Origin: Arcobacter siniprincipis
GTDB lineage: Bacteria; Campylobacterota; Campylobacteria; Campylobacterales; Arcobacteraceae
Reading direction: 5' to 3'
Assembly (NCBI RefSeq): GCF_048571125.1
Contig: NZ_CP182343.1
Span: 2,604,001 to 2,668,000 of the forward strand
DNA: 64,000 nucleotides
A model generated the notes under the pieces. The model was not told the origin of the DNA. It did not search any database and was given only the letters and a program-made list of their open reading frames with translations. A program made the translations under genes and the position numbers. This document shows positions 52,913 through 61,307 of this stretch, one piece after another. The stretch's first letter is position 1; every line of letters begins with the position of its first letter.

Positions 52913-53606
52913 TTTTTTCCTTCATCAAAAACTCTACAAACTTATAATCTAACTCTGTATCTATATCAATAGACCTAATTTCAGGCATCACATATAATCC
53001 TGTATTGTCTAAAAACAGTGAACTCTCATTTAAAATAACTTCTCGCTTCCATATATAAATTGAAGCATTCATATCATAGCTTTTAGGAGCATCTTGTCTT
53101 CGCACTACCGCATTATCTAATTTTTTTGATAGATAAACTTTCCCATTTTTATCTTGTTCTACAAGATTAAAATATGGGCTTCTTCTACTTGGCATTGCTG
53201 TTATCAAGTTATCATTATCATTTTCTTTAAACTGATTAAAAGAATCAGTTATATCGTCTATACTTCTCAATGGTGCTGTTGCATCTAAATCTATCAAATA
53301 ATCAAACTCTGTATTGTAGTACTCTTCACTTCTTTTAAAAGCATCCTTGATTACATCAAGCTTTCCTGCTGTATCACTTGCCATTTCATGACTTCTTTTA
53401 AAGAACACTTCTGCACCATATTGTTTTGCAACATTTGCAATATCATCGCTGTCCGTACTTATAACTATATGTTCAAAAAGCCCCGAAGCTTTTGCTTGCT
53501 CTATGGTATAAGCAATAAGTGGTTTACCATTTAACTCTTTAATATTCTTATTTTTAACACCTTTTGAACCACCTCTTGCACAAATCGTACATAATACATT
53601 TTTCAC
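52905..53606 (-). CDS. ptmB: CMP-legionaminic acid synthetase (acylneuraminate cytidylyltransferase)
   Basis: The 233-residue protein has TICARGGSKGVKNKNI, ELNGKPLIAYTI, DYLIDLDATAPLRSIDDI and FRRQDAPK-like VVRRQDAPKSYDMNASIY, typical of NeuA/PtmB/LegF. It activates the nonulosonic acid with CTP. It overlaps both ptmA and the Gfo/Idh gene. The neighbours (legG, legI, legH, legC) make legionaminic acid the likely substrate rather than sialic or pseudaminic acid. Confidence 0.92.
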   Translation of the reverse strand: MKNVLCTICARGGSKGVKNKNIKELNGKPLIAYTIEQAKASGLFEHIVISTDSDDIANVAKQYGAEVFFKRSHEMASDTAGKLDVIKDAFKRSEEYYNTEFDYLIDLDATAPLRSIDDITDSFNQFKENDNDNLITAMPSRRSPYFNLVEQDKNGKVYLSKKLDNAVVRRQDAPKSYDMNASIYIWKREVILNESSLFLDNTGLYVMPEIRSIDIDTELDYKFVEFLMKEKNA

Positions 53607-54511
53607 CTATTTTGCTCCTGTATCCTTGAGATTGTATCCATAACTTCTAAGCCATTTTGATAATCACAAATATTTTGATTATGAGTCAAAATAGAGGTAT
53701 GCATTTGTTCAAACAAATAATTCCTTTCTAAATTGGGAAAATCATACTTTTCTTCTAATCCAGCTTTATTTTTTGTAAGCAGTTCATTGGCTATAAAATC
53801 CAATTCATAACTGCCATTGAGTGTATCCACAAGTATTCTTCTGTGAGTAAATTTACTTATATAATCCATTGATACATTAACAAATACATTCTTATTTGTT
53901 TTTCCTATTAACATCGTTAAATCATCGGAATCTATCTCTAAATCTGATATTTTTACTTGATAACTTTTAATCGCTGTAATTTTACCAAAAAGCCATTGCA
54001 CATAATCTATCTCATGGCTTAAATCAAGTAATACCCCGCCACCTTCTTCTTTTTTTGCACTATAGCAATCTTTATAATTGATATTTGGTCTCCAAGTTGG
54101 AAGATACTGACCACAATCTACATTGACTTTAATAACCGTTTCATCTTCTAAAAAAGTTTTTAACTTTTTCAACAAAGGATGAAATCTAAGAACATAGCCA
54201 ATAAAAACTTTGTTCTTTTTGATAAGCAAATTCTTTTTCGTTTCAAAAAGTGGTTTTTCACAAAAAATCAGTTTATTTTCAACATTTTCTTCAAGATATT
54301 TCAATTGCTCAAAATGTTTATTTGTCTGTGTTGCTATTACAAAATAATCATATGTATTTATATTATCAACTTCTTCTAAAAATTTAAAAGATTGTATATT
54401 ATTGATTTGTTGTTTGGTAATTAAATCAATTGATTCTATTTGAGAAAATTTGGATAAAACATCATAATGTCTTTTTCCAATAGAACCAAAACCTATAATT
54501 AAAACCTTCAA
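53603..54511 (-). CDS. Gfo/Idh/MocA-family oxidoreductase (PtmF position)
   Basis: The 302-residue protein begins VLIIGFGSIGKRHYDVL and has FVIATQTNKHFEQLKYL, KLIFCEKPLF with the family Lys-Pro, and LLDLSHEIDYVQWLFG. It lies between ptmE and ptmB, the position of ptmF in the C. jejuni order ptmE-ptmF-ptmB-ptmA (from memory). Its role in the legionaminic pathway is uncertain; sugar oxidation or reduction is typical of the family. Confidence 0.82.
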   Translation of the reverse strand: MKVLIIGFGSIGKRHYDVLSKFSQIESIDLITKQQINNIQSFKFLEEVDNINTYDYFVIATQTNKHFEQLKYLEENVENKLIFCEKPLFETKKNLLIKKNKVFIGYVLRFHPLLKKLKTFLEDETVIKVNVDCGQYLPTWRPNINYKDCYSAKKEEGGGVLLDLSHEIDYVQWLFGKITAIKSYQVKISDLEIDSDDLTMLIGKTNKNVFVNVSMDYISKFTHRRILVDTLNGSYELDFIANELLTKNKAGLEEKYDFPNLERNYLFEQMHTSILTHNQNICDYQNGLEVMDTISRIQEQNR

Positions 54512-55558
54512 TTAAAACACCTCATTATATTCATCATTTGCTTTTTTGTACTCTTCCATTCTTCCAATATCAAGCCAATATTCTCGTAGAGGAAAAGATA
54601 TAGTATTTTTATTCTCACTTATGAACTTTTCAAAAAGTGTTGGCATATCATAGAACTCATTTTTAGGTATGTATTTTAGCACATCAGGGCTTAACATATA
54701 AATACCTGCACTTACAAAAAAACTATGTGTTGGTTTTTCTTCAATTGATAAAATTTTACTTCCATTCATATTTACTACTCCATAAGGAACTTGAAAATCA
54801 TACTCTCTTACACACATAGTCCCTATAGCATTATTTTCTATATGAAAATCATGTAAATGTTCAAAATTCACATTTGTAAGTAAATCACCATTCATCACAA
54901 AAAAAGGTTCAGTAGGTTTTTCTTTTAAAAGACTTAAAGCTCCTGCTGTTCCCATTCTCTGTTCTTCTAGTATATACTCTATATTTACACCAAATTCTCT
55001 ACCATCACCAAAATAATCTTGAATAACATAAGATTTATAATTAACACACATCACAATATTTGTATACCCATATTCTGCAAACTTTTCTACTATTGTTTGA
55101 AGAATAGGTTTATTCCCAACTTTTAACATAGGTTTTGGTGTATTTTCTGTAAGTGGTCTTAATCTAGTTCCTAAACCTCCTACCATAAGAATTACTTTAT
55201 TAGTTTTATTTTTAGGCTTTATAAGTTCTTCTATTTCTTGAATACCTACTATTCCCCCATCATTATCTATTATTGGTACTTGATGAAGTTTTTTTGAAAG
55301 TGCAAGTTTTAAAATTTCTTCTTTTGTATCACTAATATTTGCTACTGTTGGTGTTTTATAAACTATTGTATTTATAGAACTATTTAAATCTAAACCTTTT
55401 AACAATCCTCTTCTTATATCTCCATCAGTTAAAGTTCCTAATAGCTTATTACTATCATCAATGACAAGAGCTATTTGCATAGCTGCTTTATCTATGATTT
55501 CTAAAGCTTCTTTTATTGTAGAATTTATATTCAATTTTAAATTTTCTATATCTCTCAT
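54512..55558 (-). CDS. ptmE: CBS-domain sugar-1-phosphate guanylyltransferase, PtmE-like
   Basis: The start is the ATG at 55556-55558 with AAAGGAAAT upstream, overlapping the deacetylase stop (TCATGA); a longer frame from 55585 lacks such a site. Two CBS motifs occupy the first 110 residues (VIDDSNKLLGTLTDGDIRRG, VPIIDNDGGIVGI). Then a nucleotidyltransferase follows with MVGGLGTRLRPLTENTPKPM and VMNGDLLTNVNF. PtmE makes GDP-GlcN for the GDP-linked legionaminic route, so this argues for that route here. Confidence 0.9.
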   Translation of the reverse strand: MRDIENLKLNINSTIKEALEIIDKAAMQIALVIDDSNKLLGTLTDGDIRRGLLKGLDLNSSINTIVYKTPTVANISDTKEEILKLALSKKLHQVPIIDNDGGIVGIQEIEELIKPKNKTNKVILMVGGLGTRLRPLTENTPKPMLKVGNKPILQTIVEKFAEYGYTNIVMCVNYKSYVIQDYFGDGREFGVNIEYILEEQRMGTAGALSLLKEKPTEPFFVMNGDLLTNVNFEHLHDFHIENNAIGTMCVREYDFQVPYGVVNMNGSKILSIEEKPTHSFFVSAGIYMLSPDVLKYIPKNEFYDMPTLFEKFISENKNTISFPLREYWLDIGRMEEYKKANDEYNEVF

Positions 55559-56214
55559 GAAATTTCCTTTAAAAGGACAAAACATTCAGCATATTCACAC
55601 CCAGAGGTAGCTCCTCTTAATGTAGCCAAAGCACGTAAGTTTTTTTCACTTCTTGGAAAAGGATGATCTATAATTTCACTTTCAAAAATTTTCATTATTT
55701 TTATTTTTTCTTCTAAATATTCACTAATATCTACAAAAAAATTTGGTATAAAAGTATCCTCTTTAGTACTTGGAGCAAACTCAGTTTCACTAAGTGTTTC
55801 AATCATATAAATTTTTTTTATAAAAGGATATCTAAAAGATTTAGTACAACTATAAGCAGATTCAAAGATCTTTCTATGATCACTGTGAACATCACCTTTA
55901 AAAGGAAGATAAATAATAGTTGGTTTTATTTCATTTACAACTTTAGATATTTTACTTATTAATTCACTCATTGAGTATTCGTCAACTTGCATAGTTTTCA
56001 ACCTAAGGTTATATACAGTATCAAACTTATAAAGCTTTGAAACTTGTTCTATCTCTTTTTCTCTTGTTTCATAATAATCATGTTTTTTATCAATAGTTGT
56101 ACAAATAAGCCAATGTATTTCATCACCATTTGCTTTATGTTTTAAAAGTGTTCCACCACACCCTAAAGTTTCGTCATCGGGATGAACAGCTATAATTAAA
56201 ACTTTGTTTTTCAT
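55555..56214 (-). CDS. PIG-L/LmbE-family sugar N-deacetylase
   Basis: The 219-residue protein has the zinc motif VHPDDETLGCGG at about 11-22 and the later GDVHSDHRK, as in PIG-L enzymes that remove acetyl from GlcNAc-type sugars. It sits inside the legionaminic genes between legG and ptmE, overlapping both. It may free an amino group for a different acyl group supplied by the MaoC-GNAT fusion nearby. That coupling is inferred. Confidence 0.9.
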   Translation of the reverse strand: MKNKVLIIAVHPDDETLGCGGTLLKHKANGDEIHWLICTTIDKKHDYYETREKEIEQVSKLYKFDTVYNLRLKTMQVDEYSMSELISKISKVVNEIKPTIIYLPFKGDVHSDHRKIFESAYSCTKSFRYPFIKKIYMIETLSETEFAPSTKEDTFIPNFFVDISEYLEEKIKIMKIFESEIIDHPFPRSEKNLRALATLRGATSGCEYAECFVLLKEIS

Positions 56215-57377
56215 ATCAACTCCACTTTTAAAGGATCTTCAGTTTTTGCTATCATTGATTTAAAATTTTTCGATTTTATTATTTCATAAGCCTTTTTTGC
56301 ACTATTCCCATCACCATAAGAATTTTTCAATTCAGTTAAACTATTCATAAATTCTATTGAAATTGCTTTTTCAATACTATTACTAACATCTTCATAACTT
56401 GTTCCACAAAAAATAACATTTTTATCAGAAAATCTTCCTGTTTGTCTAAGTCCAACATTTATAGCAGGTATTTTTAAACTTGCTGCTTCACAAATACCAG
56501 AGGATGAATTACCTATTATAAATTTAGAATGTTTATATATAGACATAAAAAGATCTCTTTCTAAATTTTTATAAAATACAAAATTTTTATTGTCTTTATA
56601 TTTATCAATGATTTTTAATAACTTATTATTTCCAGGATCAACATTAGGATAACTAACAAATGTATTAATATTTTTTTCTTCTAAATTTTTTAAAATATTA
56701 TCAAAATATTCATCAACTTTTTCTATTTCTTCAGTTACTGGATGAAAAATCATTAATGAAAAATTTTGAAAATTTTCTGATAAGTTAAAATAAGTTTTTA
56801 TATTCTCTTTAGAAATAGGTTTATAAGAAACAAACTTATCTAAAGAAATATTTCCAGTTACAAAAACTCTATTTGAATCTTCTCCCATACGAACTAATCT
56901 TTTTTTATGTTCTTCTAGTGTTACAAAATGAGCGGTTGATAATTTTGATGTTGCATGTCGAATAGGATTATCAATATATCCATCTTCTACATGATCTCCT
57001 GAAAAGACATGAATTGTTGGTATATGTAAATAGCCTCCAACCATAGAGTACATTAATACATCTTCTCTATCACCAGCATATATCATTAAATCTGGATTAA
57101 ATTTTGCAATAGTTTCTAAACTATTTTGAAGTAGTAAACTTGCACTCTTAACTCTTGAAAGCCCTGTATCTGAACTCAAAAGTGTTTCAATTTCAAGTAA
57201 TATATCAAATCCATCTTTTCGAATTTGTTCTACACTATAACCAAAACTACGAGACAGATGAGCACCACTTACTATAATCTTAAAATCAATATCTTCATCA
57301 TCATCAAGTAATTTATAAAGTGGCGACATCAAATCATAATCAGAACGAATTGAACTAAAAGCTAATATTTTTTTCAT
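56211..57377 (-). CDS. legG: Hydrolysing 2-epimerase, LegG/NeuC family
   Basis: The 388-residue GT-B-fold enzyme has KILAFSSIRSDYDLMSPL, IVSGAHLSRSFGYS, MIYAGDREDVLMYS, VFSGDHVEDGYIDNPIRHA and FIGNSSSGICEAASL, typical of NeuC-type enzymes. It releases the nucleotide and inverts C2 to yield 2,4-diacetamido-2,4,6-trideoxymannose for LegI. Its start overlaps the MaoC-GNAT stop by 1 base. Confidence 0.92.
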   Translation of the reverse strand: MKKILAFSSIRSDYDLMSPLYKLLDDDEDIDFKIIVSGAHLSRSFGYSVEQIRKDGFDILLEIETLLSSDTGLSRVKSASLLLQNSLETIAKFNPDLMIYAGDREDVLMYSMVGGYLHIPTIHVFSGDHVEDGYIDNPIRHATSKLSTAHFVTLEEHKKRLVRMGEDSNRVFVTGNISLDKFVSYKPISKENIKTYFNLSENFQNFSLMIFHPVTEEIEKVDEYFDNILKNLEEKNINTFVSYPNVDPGNNKLLKIIDKYKDNKNFVFYKNLERDLFMSIYKHSKFIIGNSSSGICEAASLKIPAINVGLRQTGRFSDKNVIFCGTSYEDVSNSIEKAISIEFMNSLTELKNSYGDGNSAKKAYEIIKSKNFKSMIAKTEDPLKVELI

Positions 57378-58594
57378 TAGAACACATCCGATATGATTAA
57401 ATCTTTTTTAAAACTAACACCATTAAAAGAAGTATCAAATAATCTATATCCAAATATGTAATCAAACTCTTTTTTATCTAAATATTTATTTAAACTATGA
57501 TCTATCAATAAATTATATTTCTTATCATTATCAAGATTTGAAAAATCAATACCATTAAAAACTATATCATAATTATCTTCAAATTTTTTTAGAATATTAT
57601 TACTCTTTTTAAAATAATTTTGGTTTGGTTTAGATAGTCTCCACTCTATATTTTTTTTATCTTGAGTATTGAAAATTATTGAATCTGAATAATTCTTTTT
57701 CTCTATTTGTTGTAATTCATCATAAGAGAAACTAGCCACATATAAATCTTCTTCAAGCGTCCACCCTAATCGTTTTTTAAATCCTGGAGCTGATTTTTTA
57801 TTTGGAAAACCACATACAAATTTATAACCTAACTCACTTGCTTTTTCATAAACTTCAGTTGCTTGTTCAATAAAAATACCATATTTTCTATATGCTAAAT
57901 CTACCATTGTCGTCATTGATAAAACTGCATTTAAATTTTTTTGATTATAAATAAATTTCATAGGAATTACTGCATAATGTCCTACAAGTTTATTTCCATT
58001 AAAATAAAGTGAAACTATAGGATTTCCATTTGGATTATTTATATATGCCCATTTCCAAAGCTTTTCATCCATCTTACTACCAAAACTATGTTCAAATAAT
58101 TCAAAAATTTCTGACTTATATTTTAATAATTCATTTTTATCATTAATAATAATCTTATTAAATTCAATAGGAACATAAAGTTCTGCTTCACCATCTGTAA
58201 CAGTTTTATTATCAACTTTACATACAGTTTTAAATTTTACTCTTCTTTTTTCTATATCTACATTAGTTACTGTAACTATTGCCTCAACTGTATCATTGAT
58301 ATAAATAGGTCTTTTAAAGTTTAATGATTGATGAGTATATACGCAACCCTCTCCTGGAATCTTAGTACCAAATAGAGCAGAAAAATAAGAAGCTGTCATC
58401 ATCCCATGTGCTATTCTTTTTTTAAACCTTGAACTTTTAGCATAATTTTCATCTAAGTGAACTGCATTTCTATCTCCTGAAATCCCAGCAAATGATTTTA
58501 TATCTGCATCAGTAATAGTTTGAGAATAACTTACGCTCATCCCAATTTCAATTTCTTCAAGTGGAATTTTATTAAAAACTAATGATTTACTCAT
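57377..58594 (-). CDS. Fusion of a MaoC-type (R)-enoyl-CoA hydratase and a GNAT acyltransferase
   Basis: Residues about 8-145 form a MaoC/PhaJ hot-dog domain with the catalytic pattern GDRNAVHLDE (D41 and H46, the D-x4-H spacing of PhaJ) and IAHGMM. Residues about 150-405 form a GNAT-like domain with GNKLVGHYAVIPMKF, TMVDLAYRKYGIFIEQA and FKKRLGWT. The hydratase would make (R)-3-hydroxyacyl-CoA and the GNAT part could move that acyl to a sugar amine. It lies between legI and legG and near a PIG-L deacetylase. Domains are seen; the joint reaction is inferred. Confidence 0.85.
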   Translation of the reverse strand: MSKSLVFNKIPLEEIEIGMSVSYSQTITDADIKSFAGISGDRNAVHLDENYAKSSRFKKRIAHGMMTASYFSALFGTKIPGEGCVYTHQSLNFKRPIYINDTVEAIVTVTNVDIEKRRVKFKTVCKVDNKTVTDGEAELYVPIEFNKIIINDKNELLKYKSEIFELFEHSFGSKMDEKLWKWAYINNPNGNPIVSLYFNGNKLVGHYAVIPMKFIYNQKNLNAVLSMTTMVDLAYRKYGIFIEQATEVYEKASELGYKFVCGFPNKKSAPGFKKRLGWTLEEDLYVASFSYDELQQIEKKNYSDSIIFNTQDKKNIEWRLSKPNQNYFKKSNNILKKFEDNYDIVFNGIDFSNLDNDKKYNLLIDHSLNKYLDKKEFDYIFGYRLFDTSFNGVSFKKDLIISDVF

Positions 58595-59589
58595 ATAATT
58601 TCATCCTCTTTGTAATCTTTTTTTGCGATAGTTCCAACTATCTCATCCCATCTCATAGGATTTATTCCACTGCCTGGTCTTTTTATAGTAATTTTATCTT
58701 CTGTTAAAATTTCACCTGTTTTTATATCAGTTTTAGCAACTATAGATTTTCTAGCTATTTGCATATTTGGGATTTCACTCTTTGATGGTTTTTTAATGCT
58801 ACTCCCGAGAGCTAACTCTATATTTCTTATAGCTTTTACCATAGCTTTTAATTCATCTGGTTCTAAACTTGCCTTATGATCAGGACCTTCCATAGTTTTA
58901 TCTAAAGTAAAATGTTTTTCTATGCAACTTGCCCCCATTGCAACTGCTGCAATATCGACTTCTATCCCTAAAGTATGGTCACTATATCCATACGCTATAT
59001 CAAAACTGTTTCCAATAGTTACCATAGCTTTTAAGTTTACATCTTCCATAGGAGTTGGATACATAGTATTTGCATGAAGAACTGTAATATTCTCTTTTTT
59101 TGTTCCTGCTTCTATCAAAACATCTAAGGCATCTTCTATCTCACCGATACCTGCCATACCCGTAGAGAGTATGACTGTTCTGTTTAGTTTTCCGATGTGT
59201 CTTAAGTAGGGAAGATTTGTTATTTCACCACTTGGAATTTTAAATATTATTAAACCTAAATCATTTAAAAGTTCTATACTGTCATGGTCGAAAGGAGTTG
59301 ATAAAAACATTATGTTTTTATTGTTACAGTAAGTGATTAGCTCTTTGTGCATTTGTACATCTAGCTCTAACTTTTTTATCATATCAAACTGAGATTCTTC
59401 ACTATCTGTAGTCTGTTTTTGGTACTCAGCTTTTTGTGCATTTTTACTTACTAGGTTTTCTGCTTTAAAGGTTTGAAATTTAACAGCATCAACGCCAGCT
59501 TCACAAGCCATATCAATAAGCTTTTTTGCAAGTTCAATTGAACCATTATGATTTACACCTGCTTCTGCAATTATAAACACTTTATTCAT
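58591..59589 (-). CDS. legI: Legionaminic acid synthase, NeuB family
   Basis: The 332-residue protein begins MNKVFIIAEAGVNHNGSIELAK and has FQTFKAENLVS, LSTPFDHDSIELL, FKIPSGEITNLPYLRH, CIEKHFTLDKTMEGPDHKAS and a C-terminal antifreeze-like SAF domain (SIVAKTDIKTGEILTED). It condenses the 6-deoxy-mannose derivative with PEP. PseI and NeuB are related alternatives; the LegC/LegG neighbours favour LegI. Confidence 0.94.
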   Translation of the reverse strand: MNKVFIIAEAGVNHNGSIELAKKLIDMACEAGVDAVKFQTFKAENLVSKNAQKAEYQKQTTDSEESQFDMIKKLELDVQMHKELITYCNNKNIMFLSTPFDHDSIELLNDLGLIIFKIPSGEITNLPYLRHIGKLNRTVILSTGMAGIGEIEDALDVLIEAGTKKENITVLHANTMYPTPMEDVNLKAMVTIGNSFDIAYGYSDHTLGIEVDIAAVAMGASCIEKHFTLDKTMEGPDHKASLEPDELKAMVKAIRNIELALGSSIKKPSKSEIPNMQIARKSIVAKTDIKTGEILTEDKITIKRPGSGINPMRWDEIVGTIAKKDYKEDEII

Positions 59590-60161
59590 TTAACAACACT
59601 CCCCGCTTTTATAAATCCACTAACTTCAATACTTTGTTTAGAAGTAGCATTACTTCCAAAAAAGGTATTTTCTTTTACTTTTACGCCACCATTAATAACA
59701 CTAGCTGTTGAAATATGGCAATTATCTCCTACCACAACATCATGTTCTAGTAAAGCTTTTGTATTGATTATACAATTTTTTCCTATTTTTACATTTGTAT
59801 TAACTAAAACATTATGCATAATTACTGTTCCTTCATCTATAGATGAATGTTTAGAGACATAAGCTAAAGGAGAAATAATAATAGGCAAATTAAAACCTAT
59901 TTCTTTTAATTGATTAAATAATTTTACTCTTAAGTGGTTTGAGTCTATTTGCCCTAGCGTAATTATTGCATTTTTACAAGTTTGAAAAATAGTTTCCAAA
60001 TCATCATCAGATCCAATTATTTCATAATTTAAAATCTTATTGCCAAATAACTCTTTTTTATCAACAATTCCCAAAATTTCATATTTACACTCTTGTTCTA
60101 TGACATCAATAACACTATGGCAATGTCCACCACCACCAATAAGAACTATTTTTTCTTTCAT
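59586..60161 (-). CDS. legH: PglD/NeuD-type N-acetyltransferase, LegH role
   Basis: The 191-residue protein has an N-terminal Rossmann part (IVLIGGGGHCHSVIDVIE) and beta-helix repeats with the catalytic-type His in LLEHDVVVGDNCHIST, ending SGFIKAGSVVK. In legionaminic synthesis LegH acetylates the 4-amino sugar made by LegC. It overlaps legI by 4 bases and abuts legC. Confidence 0.88.
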   Translation of the reverse strand: MKEKIVLIGGGGHCHSVIDVIEQECKYEILGIVDKKELFGNKILNYEIIGSDDDLETIFQTCKNAIITLGQIDSNHLRVKLFNQLKEIGFNLPIIISPLAYVSKHSSIDEGTVIMHNVLVNTNVKIGKNCIINTKALLEHDVVVGDNCHISTASVINGGVKVKENTFFGSNATSKQSIEVSGFIKAGSVVK

Positions 60162-61297
60162 TATAAGATCACCGAACTAGGAATATTCACAACTCTTTCT
60201 TCAAGATGCTTTGCATTTTTTAAATCTATTTTTTGACAATCTTTAAACATTTCAAGTTCATTCATAAGTTTCCAAACAGGTCTTGTCATTACACCGCTTT
60301 TATTTGTAAACTCTAAAAATTCATTTCTTTGAGTAATATCATCTAATAAAACAGCTTGAAGCCAATAATTTGATTTAGAATTTTTTGGTTCTTCAATAAA
60401 ATTTATATTATTTGTTATGAAAAAATCTTTATACTTTGTTGCTAATTCTCTTTTTGAAGTTAAAAATCTTTCCAACTGTTCTAACTGCGCAACCAAAAGA
60501 GCAGCATTGATATTTGGAAGTCTGTAATTATATCCTATTTCATCATGTACATATTCATATGGATGGGGAATTTTCGCTGTTGTTGTGATATGTTTTGCTC
60601 TTTTAGCTAATGCTTCATCATCTGTAACGATAACTCCACCACCACCTGAAGTTATAATTTTATTCCCATTAAAACTAAAAGCTCCAACTTTTCCAAATGT
60701 TCCTGTATGCTTATTTTTATAAAATGACCCTAAACTCTCAGCTGCATCTTCAACTAATACAATATTCCATGTGTCACAAATATCTTTTATCTCATCTATT
60801 TTACAAGGATGTCCAAAAGTATGCATCGGAACACATGCTTTTATAATTTTGCCTGTTGTTATGTTAATACATTGATTCTCTTGAATTTTGCAATTACTCT
60901 CTAAAAAAGACTTTAAAGAATCAGGACTTAATCCCATAGTATCTAGATCAATATCTATAAATATGGGTTTTGCTCCAATATAGCTAATTGCATTACAAGT
61001 AGCAATAAACGTAAGAGGTTGGGTAATAACTTCATCCTCTCTTTTTACATCTGCTAATATTAGAGAAATATGAAGAGCAGCAGTTCCATTTACGGTCGCA
61101 ATGGCATATTTACTTCCCACAGTTTTTGCAAACTCTTTTTCAAAAGTATCTACATATTTGCCAACACTTGATACAAACGTAGAATCTATACAATCATTGA
61201 GATATTTTTTTTCATTACCAATAAATCTTGGCTCGTGAAGAGGTATAAATTCTTTAGTACTAAATGTAGCTTTAATAAAATCAACAGTTTTTTGCAT
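60161..61297 (-). CDS. legC: 4-ketosugar aminotransferase, LegC
   Basis: I place the start at the ATG at 61295-61297 (MQKTVDFIKATFSTKEFIPL), which fits LegC relatives; a TTG at 61321 adds 8 residues and has no ribosome site. The DegT/DnrJ motifs are FIPLHEPRFIGNEK, NGTAALHISLIL, EDAAESLGSFY and FSFNGNKIITSGGGG with the PLP Lys. It aminates the GDP-4-keto sugar made by LegB, which is not in this window. 378 residues with this start. Confidence 0.93.
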   Translation of the reverse strand: MQKTVDFIKATFSTKEFIPLHEPRFIGNEKKYLNDCIDSTFVSSVGKYVDTFEKEFAKTVGSKYAIATVNGTAALHISLILADVKREDEVITQPLTFIATCNAISYIGAKPIFIDIDLDTMGLSPDSLKSFLESNCKIQENQCINITTGKIIKACVPMHTFGHPCKIDEIKDICDTWNIVLVEDAAESLGSFYKNKHTGTFGKVGAFSFNGNKIITSGGGGVIVTDDEALAKRAKHITTTAKIPHPYEYVHDEIGYNYRLPNINAALLVAQLEQLERFLTSKRELATKYKDFFITNNINFIEEPKNSKSNYWLQAVLLDDITQRNEFLEFTNKSGVMTRPVWKLMNELEMFKDCQKIDLKNAKHLEERVVNIPSSVIL

Positions 61298-61307
61298 ATA
61301 TTCTACT

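Noticed and set aside
52905..53606. Cytidylyltransferase as KdsB or NeuA for Kdo or sialic acid
   Set aside because: The surrounding genes are those of legionaminic acid, and the sequence fits PtmB/LegF.
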